Shown here piece by piece: positions 57,274 to 64,000 of a DNA stretch of 64,000 bases. The stretch spans positions 62,001-126,000 of the forward strand of contig JAJKFJ010022828.1 in assembly GCA_027382625.1 (NCBI GenBank), written 5' to 3'. Both the position numbers and the translations under genes were made by a program. The notes under the pieces are model-generated. The model was given only the letters and a program-made list of their open reading frames with translations, made no database searches and had not been told where the DNA came from. This stretch comes from Tetmemena sp. SeJ-2015. Taxonomy: Eukaryota; Ciliophora; Spirotrichea; Sporadotrichida; Oxytrichidae. Numbering within the stretch: the first letter of the stretch is position 1; each line of letters starts with the position of its first letter.

Positions 57274-58668
57274 TCAATCCGCGATCTCATAGGGCAGCGT
57301 ATCGCGCCGGTCGGGGTTGACCTGAAGGCGGCGTTCCAGTGGCGGGACCGAGCGTTGGTGGCAATCGCGCCGCTCGCAGATGCGGCAGGAAATGCCGATC
57401 GGCTCGAACCGGCCCTTGAGATCGAGCCCGTCGGAATAGACCATCGCCGAGGCGTGCTGCACCTCGCATCCCAGACCGATGGCATAGCGGCGGACCGGGG
57501 CAAGGTAGGCGCCGGCGGGCTTCGCGACATCGCGCGACAGGCACAGGTAGCGCACGCCATCGGGGGTTTCGGCAAGCTGGCGCAGGAACTGCCCCGGCGT
57601 CTCGAACGCGCGGTGGACGTTCCACAGCGGGCAAGCCCCCCCGAAGCGCGCGAATTGCAGGCGCGTGGCGGAATGGCGCTTGGTGATGGTGCCCGCCTGA
57701 TCGACGCGGACGAAGAAAAACGGGATGCCCTTGGCACCGGGGCGTTGCAGCGTGGACAGGCGGTGCGCGACCTGTTCGATGGATGCCCCGAAAAGATCGG
57801 CCAGACGTTCCAGGTCGTGGCGCGTTTCGCGCGCGGCGTCGAGGAAGGCGCGATAGGGCAGAAGGGCGGCCCCGGCGAAGTAATTGGCCAGCCCGATCTT
57901 GGCGATGCCGCGTGCCTCGGGCGTGGAAAATCGGGCGAGGTCGAGGGTCGCTTCCAGAAGCGGGTTCTGGGTGATCAGGGCAAGCTGGTGCAGAAGCTGG
58001 AACCGTCGGGTGGGCGATTGGGCGCGGCCCGAGATGTCCAGCTTTTTTGCCGCCGGGTCATAGGCGCGGATGCCGGGAATGTCCTTGTAGGTCAGCGTGA
58101 TGCCCTGGCGGCGGAGGGTTTCCTCGGCCAGTTGGGCCACGTCGCGCCGCTGGCCGCCGGGCATGGCGAAATGTTCGGCGGCGCGGTCGACGGCGTCGAG
58201 ATAGTTGTCGCAATAATGGAAGAAGTCGCGGACCTCTTCCCAGGGGCTGGGTTTGAGGGCGGCATCCTCGCGGCCAAGCGCCTCGTCCAGCGAGGCGAGG
58301 CGTTCATGGCTTTGGCGATAGGCGCGGTGCAGGTCAAGGAAAGCGCGGGCGAGGGCCGGCGCGTTCGACGCGGCAAGGCGCAGATCGGCCAAGCGCGTGC
58401 CGGGGTGAAGACGCGGGTCGGCCAAAGCCTCGCGCATGTCCGACACAAGCCGTTCGGATTCGCCCACCGTCAGTTCGGTAACGTCCAGCCCGAATTCCTG
58501 TGCCAGCGCCAGCACGACCGAGGCTGAAACCGGTCGGTGGTTGTTCTCCATCTGGTTCAGATAGGGCAGCGACACGCCCAGACGGTCGGCGAAGGCCTTT
58601 TGGGTCAGCGACAGCCGGGCACGGATCTCGCGCAGCTTGACCCCGGCATAGAGTTTCTGGCTGGCCAT
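57274..58668 (-). CDS. pccR: PccR-type regulator (XRE HTH plus short-chain acyl-CoA-sensing domains)
   Basis: A 464-aa regulator of the short-chain fatty acyl-CoA (ScfR) family, which in Rhodobacter sphaeroides controls propionyl-CoA carboxylase. The N-terminal HTH is LREIRARLSLTQKAFADRLG with LPYLNQMENNHRPVSASVVL. An IrrE-like/DUF2083 middle follows (FQLLHQLALITQNPLLEATL), and the C-terminus CRICERRDCHQRSVPPLERR holds the family's conserved Cys/His cluster (GISCRICER). Intact. Its own promoter contains a perfect double TTTGCAAA repeat. pccB lies 2 kb away on the opposite strand, with a related site in its promoter. Confidence 0.93.
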   Translation of the reverse strand: MASQKLYAGVKLREIRARLSLTQKAFADRLGVSLPYLNQMENNHRPVSASVVLALAQEFGLDVTELTVGESERLVSDMREALADPRLHPGTRLADLRLAASNAPALARAFLDLHRAYRQSHERLASLDEALGREDAALKPSPWEEVRDFFHYCDNYLDAVDRAAEHFAMPGGQRRDVAQLAEETLRRQGITLTYKDIPGIRAYDPAAKKLDISGRAQSPTRRFQLLHQLALITQNPLLEATLDLARFSTPEARGIAKIGLANYFAGAALLPYRAFLDAARETRHDLERLADLFGASIEQVAHRLSTLQRPGAKGIPFFFVRVDQAGTITKRHSATRLQFARFGGACPLWNVHRAFETPGQFLRQLAETPDGVRYLCLSRDVAKPAGAYLAPVRRYAIGLGCEVQHASAMVYSDGLDLKGRFEPIGISCRICERRDCHQRSVPPLERRLQVNPDRRDTLPYEIAD

Positions 58669-58679
58669 GGCTGCTCTCC

Positions 58680-58717
58680 CCCGCTTTGCAAAGAGATCAA
58701 CAGCTTTGCAAAGCGGG
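58680..58717. promoter_or_regulatory. PccR operator (double TTTGCAAA inverted repeat)
   Basis: CCCGCTTTGCAAAG (58680-58693) and CTTTGCAAAGCGGG (58704-58717) are perfect 14-bp reverse complements around a 10-bp spacer, ending 11 nt upstream of pccR. Each arm contains TTTGCAAA, the motif reported for PccR. Confidence 0.88.
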
Positions 58718-58726
58718 CGTCAAGCC

Positions 58727-59940
58727 TTAGCCGGGCAGGCCGATGCGGCGGGCGCGGTGCAGGACCCAGAAGATCGCGGCCATCGACGCGAGCGAGGAGG
58801 TGAGCATGAGAAGGATCAGGGGCAGCTCGGTGGAGCCGGGGGTCAGAAGCGCGCCCGCAAGCGAGGCCAGCGCCGCGCCGCCGCCGATCATGATCGCGCC
58901 GCCAAGGCCCGAGGCGGAGCCGGCCAGATGCGGGCGGACCGAAAGGATGCCGGCATTGGCATTCGGCAGCGCCATGCCATTGCCCAGGCCCATCGGCACG
59001 GTCAGGCCGAAGAAGACGAAGGGATGCGACAGGCCCATGAGCGTGAACAGGGTCAGAAGGCCAAGCCCCGCCGTGGTGGCGGCGGTGCCAAGAAGGATCA
59101 TCCGGTTCATGCCGATGCGGGTGGAAAAACGCCCGGCGATGAAATTGCCCATGGCATAGCCGACGGCGGTCAGCGCGAAGAGCATGCCGACATGGAAACT
59201 GTCCAGCCCGAAGACCTGATTGCCGACAAAGGGTGCGCCGCCCAGATAGGCGAAGAAGCAGCCCGAGGCGAAGGCGGCGGCAAGGCAATAGCCCCAGAAG
59301 CGCTGCGAGGTCAGCAGGAGGGGATATTCGCGCAACTGCGCCAGGATCGAGGTATCGCGCAGGCTGGCCGTCTCGCCCAGGTCGCGCCAGACCAGCAGGG
59401 TCACGGCCAGACCAAGGACAAGAAGGGTGGCGAAGCTGGCCTGCCAGCCGAAGGCCTGGTCAAGCCAGCCGCCGATCACGGGGCCGATCATCGGGACGAG
59501 GCTCATCCCCATGGTGACGTAACCGATCATCGAGGCGGCCTCGGCATCCGAGGTGATGTCGCGCACGATGGCGCGCGACAGGACCATGCCGGCGGCGACC
59601 ACGGCCTGCAACATGCGGCAAATGAGGAAGGTGGTGGCATCGGGGGCAAGAAGCGTGCCCAGCGTGGCAAGAAGGAAGATAACCAGCGCCACCTGCAAGA
59701 CCCGGCGGCGGCCGTAGCGGTCGGCCAGGGGGCCGATGACCACCTGGAGCGCGCGGAAAGCGCGAGATAGAGCGGCACGGATTGCTGCATCGTGCCGTAG
59801 CTGACGCCGAACCAGGCGGCCATGCCGGGCAGCGACGGCAGGAAGATGTTCATCGTCAGCGCCGACAGACCCGCAAGCAGGATCAACGTCGAGATATGCG
59901 GCGGGGTGGTGGGATCGAAAAAGCGGGTGCGGGCGGCCAT
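58727..59940 (-). CDS. Bcr/CflA-family multidrug efflux MFS transporter (one frameshift)
   Basis: A 12-TM major facilitator exporter. The N-terminus lies in the frame starting MAARTRFFDPTTPPHISTLI, with MNIFLPSLPGMAAWFGVSYG typical of Bcr/CflA. After an indel near 59762 the second frame continues with the motif-A loop GPLADRYGRRRVLQVALVIF, RAIVRDITSDAEAASMIGYV (the Bcr/CflA R-x-x-x-R-D motif) and ends HRARRIGLPG. It lies between pccR and the DUF486 gene. The substrate is unknown; drug and sulfonamide export is typical of the family. Confidence 0.9.
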
Positions 59941-60003
59941 ACCCCCGCGCTATCGGCTTGGGGACGGATGTCCAGGGCCGGACACGCCGCGCCGCGGCGT
60001 GGA

Positions 60004-60357
60004 TCAGGACCATTTGTGGAAGATGAAGAAGGCCCCGAGCGCAATGAAGGCGAAGCCGACAAGGTGGTTCCAGGTCAGCGGTTCCTTGAGGTAGAGGGTC
60101 GAGAAGAAGGCGAAGACCGTCAGGGTGATGACCTCCTGGATGGTCTTGAGCTGGGCCGCGTTATAGACGCCGTACCCCACCCGGTTGGCGGGCACCATCA
60201 GGCAATACTCGAAGAAGGCGATGCCCCAGCTGACGAAGATCACGGTGATCAGCGGGGCGGAGCGGTCCTTGAGATGGCCATACCAGGCGAAGGTCATGAA
60301 GACGTTCGAGCCGATCAGCAGCAGGATCGTCAGAATCGGGGCGGGGATCGCGGGCAT
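60004..60357 (-). CDS. DMT-superfamily DUF486 membrane protein
   Basis: An intact 117-aa four-TM protein of COG3169/DUF486. It starts MPAIPAPILTILLLIGSNVF, with AWYGHLKDRSAPLITVIFVS and WGIAFFEYCLMVPANRVGYG as the family signature and YGVYNAAQLKTIQEVITLTV in the third helix. The ATG at 60357 gives the normal length; the long ORF extending upstream is antisense to pccB. The function is unknown. Confidence 0.9.
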   Translation of the reverse strand: MPAIPAPILTILLLIGSNVFMTFAWYGHLKDRSAPLITVIFVSWGIAFFEYCLMVPANRVGYGVYNAAQLKTIQEVITLTVFAFFSTLYLKEPLTWNHLVGFAFIALGAFFIFHKWS

Positions 60358-60587
60358 CTTGGGCCTTTGGCTGGATGGGGTCCTGGTCTTGCGGGCCTTG
60401 GCCTGTTTCCACGCCCCCGGAGGGGTTTGCCCCGCATCGCGCCTTGCCGCGGGATACATGAGCCGCGGTAGAGGGGCGGGTTGCGGGTGTGACGGGCCGA
60501 AAGCGCCTGCGGCAAGCGATAGAGCGGAAGGCGGCGCGCGGCCAGTCTTTGCGATTATGCAATTCGCGACGGGTGGCTTGGGAAATC

Positions 60588-60604
60588 TTTGCAAATTTTC
60601 CAAA
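60588..60604. promoter_or_regulatory. PccR-type site upstream of pccB
   Basis: TTTGCAAA (60588-60595) is followed after one base by TTTCCAAA (60597-60604), one mismatch from the same motif, 86 nt upstream of pccB. It resembles the arms of the pccR promoter repeat. Confidence 0.7.
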
Positions 60605-60689
60605 CATCGCTTTGCGTGCGCAGCATGGGCCGCTATGGTCGCGCGCAATTCAGGGTCGGCCGGCCCTGCGCAGCATCGGGGGAGGCGTG

Positions 60690-62216
60690 ATGAAGGACAT
60701 TCTGGCAGAGCTTGAGGCGCGGCGCGATGTGGCGCGGGCCGGCGGCGGGGCGGCGCGTCGAGGCGCAGCACGCCAAGGGCAAGCTGACCGCGCGCGAGCG
60801 GATCGACTGTTGCTGGACGAGGTCGTTCGAAGAATTCGACATGTTCGTCGAGCATCGCTGCACCGATTTCGGCATGGAGGAAACCAAAACCCCCGGGGAT
60901 GGCGTGGTCACCGGCTGGGGCACGGTCAACGGCCGCATGGTCTATGTCTTTGCCCAGGATTTCACCGTGCTGGGCGGGTCGGTTTCCGAAACCCACGGGG
61001 CCAAGATCTGCAAGATCATGGATATGGCGATCCAGAACGGCGCGCCCGTCATCGGCATCAACGACTCGGGCGGTGCGCGCATCCAAGAGGGCGTCTCCTC
61101 CCTCGCCGCTTATGGCGAGGTGTTCCAGCGCAACATCCTGGCATCCGGCGTCGTGCCGCAGATTTCGCTGATCATGGGGCCCTGCGCGGGCGGGGCGGTC
61201 TATTCCCCGGCGATGACCGACTTCATCTTCATGGTCAAAGACAGTTCCTACATGTTCGTGACCGGGCCTGACGTGGTGAAAACCGTCACCAACGAACATG
61301 TGACGGCGGAAGAATTGGGCGGGGCCTCGACCCATACCAAGAAATCCTCGGTCGCGGACGGCGCTTTCGAGAATGATCTCGAGGCGCTGGCGGAAATCCG
61401 GCGCTGTTCGATTTCCTGCCGCTCAACAACCGCGAGAAAGCCCCCGTCCGCCCCTTTTTCGACGATCCGGCGCGGGTGGAAATGTCGCTTGATACGCTGG
61501 TGCCGGACAACCCGAACCAGCCCTACGACATGAAGGAACTGATCCATAAAATCGCCGACGAGGGCGATTTCTTCGAAATCCAGAAGGATTTCGCCGCCAA
61601 TATCATCACCGGCTTCATCCGGCTCGAGGGGCAGTCGGTCGGCGTCGTGGCGAACCAGCCGATGGTGCTGGCCGGATGCCTCGACATCGACGCCAGCCGC
61701 AAGGCCGCGCGCTTTGTCCGCTTCTGCGACGCATTCGAGATTCCCATTCTGACGCTTGTCGACGTGCCCGGCTTCCTGCCCGGAACGACGCAGGAATATG
61801 GCGGGGTCATCAAACACGGCGCGAAACTTTTGTTCGCCTATGGCGAGGCGACGGTGCCCAAGGTCACGGTGCTGACGCGCAAGACCTATGGCGGGGCCTA
61901 TGTCGTCATGTCCTCAAAACACCTGCGCGGCGATTTCAACTACGCATGGCCCACGGCGGAAGTGGCAGTGATGGGGGCCAAGGGCGCGGTCGAAATCCTG
62001 TATCGCAGCGAACTTGGCGACAAGGACAAGATCGCGGCGCGGGTCAAGGATTACGAGGATCGCTTCGCCAACCCCTTCGTCGCAGCCGAAAAGGGCTTTA
62101 TCGACGAGGTGATCATGCCCCATTCCACCCGCCGCCGGGTGGCCCGCGCCTTCGCCTCTCTGCGGGGCAAGAAGCTGGCGAACCCCTGGAAGAAGCACGA
62201 CAACATTCCGCTTTGA
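60690..62216 (+). CDS. pccB: Propionyl-CoA carboxylase beta subunit (frameshifted)
   Basis: The carboxyltransferase subunit that makes methylmalonyl-CoA from propionyl-CoA with the biotinylated alpha subunit (pccA is not in the window). [16 protein letters not shown] starts the protein after [48 protein letters not shown] and [20 protein letters not shown] (acyl-CoA site) are conserved, and [20 protein letters not shown] is in the C-terminal lobe. Indels near 60755, 60810 (local) and 61405-61470 break it. It ends KKHDNIPL, as in other PccB. It needs biotin, so the BioMNY operon is functionally linked. Confidence 0.95.
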
Positions 62217-62225
62217 GGCGCTGCC

Positions 62226-62650
62226 ATGCTGCCGATCCGCCGCCTTGCCCTTGCCTGCGCCAGCACCCTGCTGCTGGCCGGGGCAAGCTGTGACGAGGAC
62301 GCGCCCGCGGCGGGGGGGGCGATGCGGTGCCCGTGCCCTCGGCCGGGCGGGACGCTTCTGGAGTGACCCAACGCCCCCGGGGTGACGGACGGCTCGCGGT
62401 TCCCCTTTGTCGTTCCGGGCGAAGGCCGGTGAGGCCGAGCCTGGGCCATGCATGCTGGCCCGTGCCAGAACGCCGCCACGTGTGCGGGACAATGTGCCCG
62501 CGCCGCGCCAGATCATCATCTCTTTCGGACCGCGCCGTGCCCTTTGGCGAAGCCTTGCCCCAGGCGGGCGTTTTTCGAGGCCTATGCCCCGAAAGGCGAA
62601 GCTGCATCGGGAGATGTTCTGAAGATGCCACTACATCTTGTTGATCTTGC
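62226..62650 (+). CDS. Small lipoprotein in the pcc locus (broken)
   Basis: A frame from ATG 62226 starts MLPIRRLALACASTLLLAGA-SC, a lipoprotein signal with lipobox AGASC, then an Asp/Glu/Ala-rich stretch. It stops early, and the DNA up to about 62650 shows fragments that could continue it in other frames (for example FFEAYAPKGEAASGDVLK). It lies 9 nt after pccB, consistent with cotranscription. I do not recognise the family. The start and the signal are supported, the rest is not. Confidence 0.45.
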
Positions 62651-62844
62651 CGGGGTTTTGCGGCCGCTGATGTAAAACGAGTCACAGGGGCGCATTCTGG
62701 GTTGCGCGCCGGTCCGGGCGCAATGTCAATGCGTGCGTTCTCGGCTATTTCTTGCCGAAGGCCGCGAAAAGGCGGTCGAACTCGGAAAATGGGGGCCGTC
62801 GGCGGGTATCTCCGGCGCGACCCCCAAGAAAGATGGAGTCGAGG

Positions 62845-62982
62845 ATGTCGAAGAGCAAACAGATCGTTCTGGTTCTGGCCTGCGCCGCTGCACTGGCCGC
62901 TTGCGCCAAGAAGGAAGCCGAAGTCGTCTATGTGGACGAGCCCGTCACGGTCGAACCGACCTATACCGGCAAGTACAAGTAA
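62845..62982 (+). CDS. Mini-lipoprotein A of the pcc locus
   Basis: A 45-aa lipoprotein. MSKSKQIVLVLACAAALAAC is a full signal with lipobox LAAC; the mature part is only about 26 residues, CAKKEAEVVYVDEPVTVEPT-YTGKYK. GGAG lies before the ATG (62836-62843). It has a paralogue 187 nt downstream with the same lipobox, CAKKE and C-terminal VTVEPTYTGKYK. A strong hairpin follows. Intact and too short for usual gene callers. The function is not known to me; an outer-membrane small lipoprotein is the best description. Confidence 0.8.
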   Translation: MSKSKQIVLVLACAAALAACAKKEAEVVYVDEPVTVEPTYTGKYK

Positions 62983-62995
62983 GACCTGCGAAACC

Positions 62996-63040
62996 GGGGG
63001 GCGGGCCTGTCGGTCGCTTGCGGCCGCAGGGCCCGCCCCC
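62996..63040 (+). terminator. Hairpin after mini-lipoprotein A
   Basis: GGGGGCGGGCC (62997-63007) pairs perfectly with GGCCCGCCCCC (63030-63040), starting 14 nt after the stop. It is followed by TTGGCATTT, a weak T-tract. Confidence 0.6.
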
Positions 63041-63168
63041 TTGGCATTTCCGGGGTCTTTTCCGGTTGGGCCGCAAAACCCTGCCGATCCTTTCAGGAAG
63101 CTGTTTGCCCTTGGCGTTGTGCATGAATATGGTGCCGCCACCTGCACAGATTCTGAACGGAGTAAATC

Positions 63169-63300
63169 ATGCGGAATATCGCCATCGTCGCTCTCGTGGC
63201 CGTCGCCACGCTGGCTGCCTGCGCCAAGAAGGAAGAAGCCGTGGTCGTCGATGACGCTGCGGTCACCGTCGAGCCGACCTACACCGGCAAGTACAAGTAA
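63169..63300 (+). CDS. Mini-lipoprotein B of the pcc locus
   Basis: A 43-aa paralogue of lipoprotein A: MRNIAIVALVAVATLAAC is the signal and lipobox, CAKKEEAVVVDDAAVTVEPT-YTGKYK the mature part. The codons for the shared C-terminus are nearly the same, indicating a tandem duplication. GGAG lies 8 nt before the ATG. A hairpin (CTGCCGGA-CGGG-TCCGGCAG, 63303-63322) follows the stop. Confidence 0.8.
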   Translation: MRNIAIVALVAVATLAACAKKEEAVVVDDAAVTVEPTYTGKYK

Positions 63301-63302
63301 CC

Positions 63303-63322
63303 CTGCCGGACGGGTCCGGCAG
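63303..63322 (+). terminator. Hairpin after mini-lipoprotein B
   Basis: CTGCCGGA-CGGG-TCCGGCAG, an 8-bp perfect stem directly after the stop, lacking a T-run. Confidence 0.45.
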
Positions 63323-63426
63323 CACGATCTGCCGGCGCCCGTCCTGCGGCTTGCGGGGGCGGTGACGCATCGCCCCCTGCCATGCCCGGCGCGGTTCCGG
63401 CGGTCAGGCCCAGAGGAGGGCAGGAC

Positions 63427-63825
63427 ATGCTGAAGCACCGCGGGTTTCCGGGACGTCTCCCGAGCAGCGATTATCAATTCACCATCCGCCGCGCCAACAA
63501 AAAGGACGGTCCGACCAAGATCGTCCGGCGCGAACGCTACAAGGACCGCAAGGCGCTGGACCGCAAGGCCGACGAGGCCTTCCTGGCGGCGCTGTGGTCC
63601 TATTTCGGCGAAGAGGTCTTTGAACGCGGAAATCTGGATGCCGGGCGCCTGTCCTGGCTTTTCGGACGCGAGGTGGTGCCCGCCGAAGACCCGTTCGATC
63701 CCGCCTCTTACGACGCGCTGCTGAAGATCGACCTGGCCCGCGCCAAGGCGTCTTTCCCCGATGTCTTCGACCCGCCCGCGGGCGCCCCGGCCTATGACTG
63801 GGATGACGAGGAGGAGGAGGACTAG
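63427..63825 (+). CDS. Conserved hypothetical protein of the pcc locus
   Basis: An intact 132-aa soluble, charged protein starting MLKHRGFPGRLPSSDYQFTI, with a basic segment (RRERYKDRKALDRKADEAFL) and a very acidic C-terminus (DWDDEEEED). No signal, TM or known motif is seen. GGAGGG lies before the ATG at 63427; the longer frame from 63382 has no such site. It is followed 2 nt later by another start, so the two are probably coupled. The family is not recognised. Confidence 0.75.
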   Translation: MLKHRGFPGRLPSSDYQFTIRRANKKDGPTKIVRRERYKDRKALDRKADEAFLAALWSYFGEEVFERGNLDAGRLSWLFGREVVPAEDPFDPASYDALLKIDLARAKASFPDVFDPPAGAPAYDWDDEEEED

Positions 63826-63827
63826 GC

Positions 63828-64000
63828 ATGTTCCCGCCGCCGCCCTTCCTGATCCGGCGCTCCTTTGCCGAGGCCCATGCCGCGGGCGATTTGCCCGTTG
63901 CGCGGGCCCGGCACGAGGGTCAGTCTGATCCTGTGGCGGCCGGTCAGCCCTGCCTGGCTTTGCCCCCTGTTCCTGATTGCTTTTCTCCTTCGCGGCGGTC
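63828..64000 (+). CDS. Start of a probable membrane protein (partial)
   Basis: Starts MFPPPPFLIRRSFAEAHAAG just after the preceding stop. After about 33 codons an alternative frame reads ILWRPVSPAWLCPLFLIAFL, a hydrophobic segment, so an indel near 63925 is likely. The gene leaves the window. Family unknown. Confidence 0.45.
   Translation, partial: MFPPPPFLIRRSFAEAHAAGDLPVARARHEGQSDPVAAGQPCLALPPVPDCFSPSRR

Overview
The window is about 64 kb of GC-rich DNA (roughly two thirds G+C by eye) from an alphaproteobacterium. Gene content and order point to the Rhodobacteraceae/Paracoccaceae (Rhodobacter-like): a SPOR lipoprotein / D,D-carboxypeptidase / tmk / holB / tatD / MBL block, a BioMNY biotin importer, a PccR regulator near propionyl-CoA carboxylase, a BetI-type choline locus, and an RTX protein with a Hint-like tail. 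Nearly every long gene carries one or more single-base frameshifts, often in compensating pairs and often in G or C runs. I read these as mostly sequencing or consensus errors, not as genome decay, so broken genes are annotated over their full inferred span with the breaks described.

Layout: 1-4.3 kb holds a DHDPS-family enzyme, a GNAT acetyltransferase, an NAD-dependent epimerase and an ABC permease (minus), divergent from an NMT1-type binding protein whose promoter carries two related palindromes. 4.5-7.95 kb is a large secreted RTX protein with an embedded VHL-beta-like domain. 8.1-12.6 kb is a polyamine-type ABC operon. 12.6-19.05 kb is the conserved minus-strand operon SPOR / carboxypeptidase / tmk / holB / tatD / MBL / AEC transporter. 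A tRNA-Ser(UGA) lies at 19.32 kb. 19.5-23.5 kb looks like a complete molybdate/tungstate system: a FecBCD/MolABC-type importer, a TrmO-like protein and a Mop protein, divergent from a ModE-type regulator, with two matching 24-bp ModE-box-like palindromes between them.

23.7-30.6 kb: chemoreceptor, Lrp-type PutR, PutA, rhomboid protease. 30.6-33.8 kb is an accessory island of lower GC: a broken gspK relic, an immunity-like gene split by an IS3-family element (IR and 4-bp target duplication visible), and an orphan Rhs tip carrying an AHH-type nuclease domain. 33.8-43.9 kb: suhB, L,D-transpeptidase, DUF1194 protein, ABC-F ATPase, DUF1203 protein, metR/metF around a perfect palindrome, aroQ, an HpcH/HpaI aldolase, the biotin importer genes bioM-bioN-bioY, and a glycine-zipper lipoprotein.

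44-64 kb: gabT, dprA, topA; a choline ABC importer (choXWV) divergent from betI / PLP-lyase / betA; a YdcH-like protein preceded by 11-bp repeats; an Xre/RES toxin-antitoxin pair; pccR with a perfect double TTTGCAAA operator; a Bcr/CflA-type transporter; a DUF486 membrane protein; and pccB followed by small lipoproteins, two of which are tandem paralogues. The strongest candidates for new biology are the VHL-beta/RTX fusion, the self-contained molybdate locus with its TrmO-like member, and the twin mini-lipoproteins of the pcc locus.
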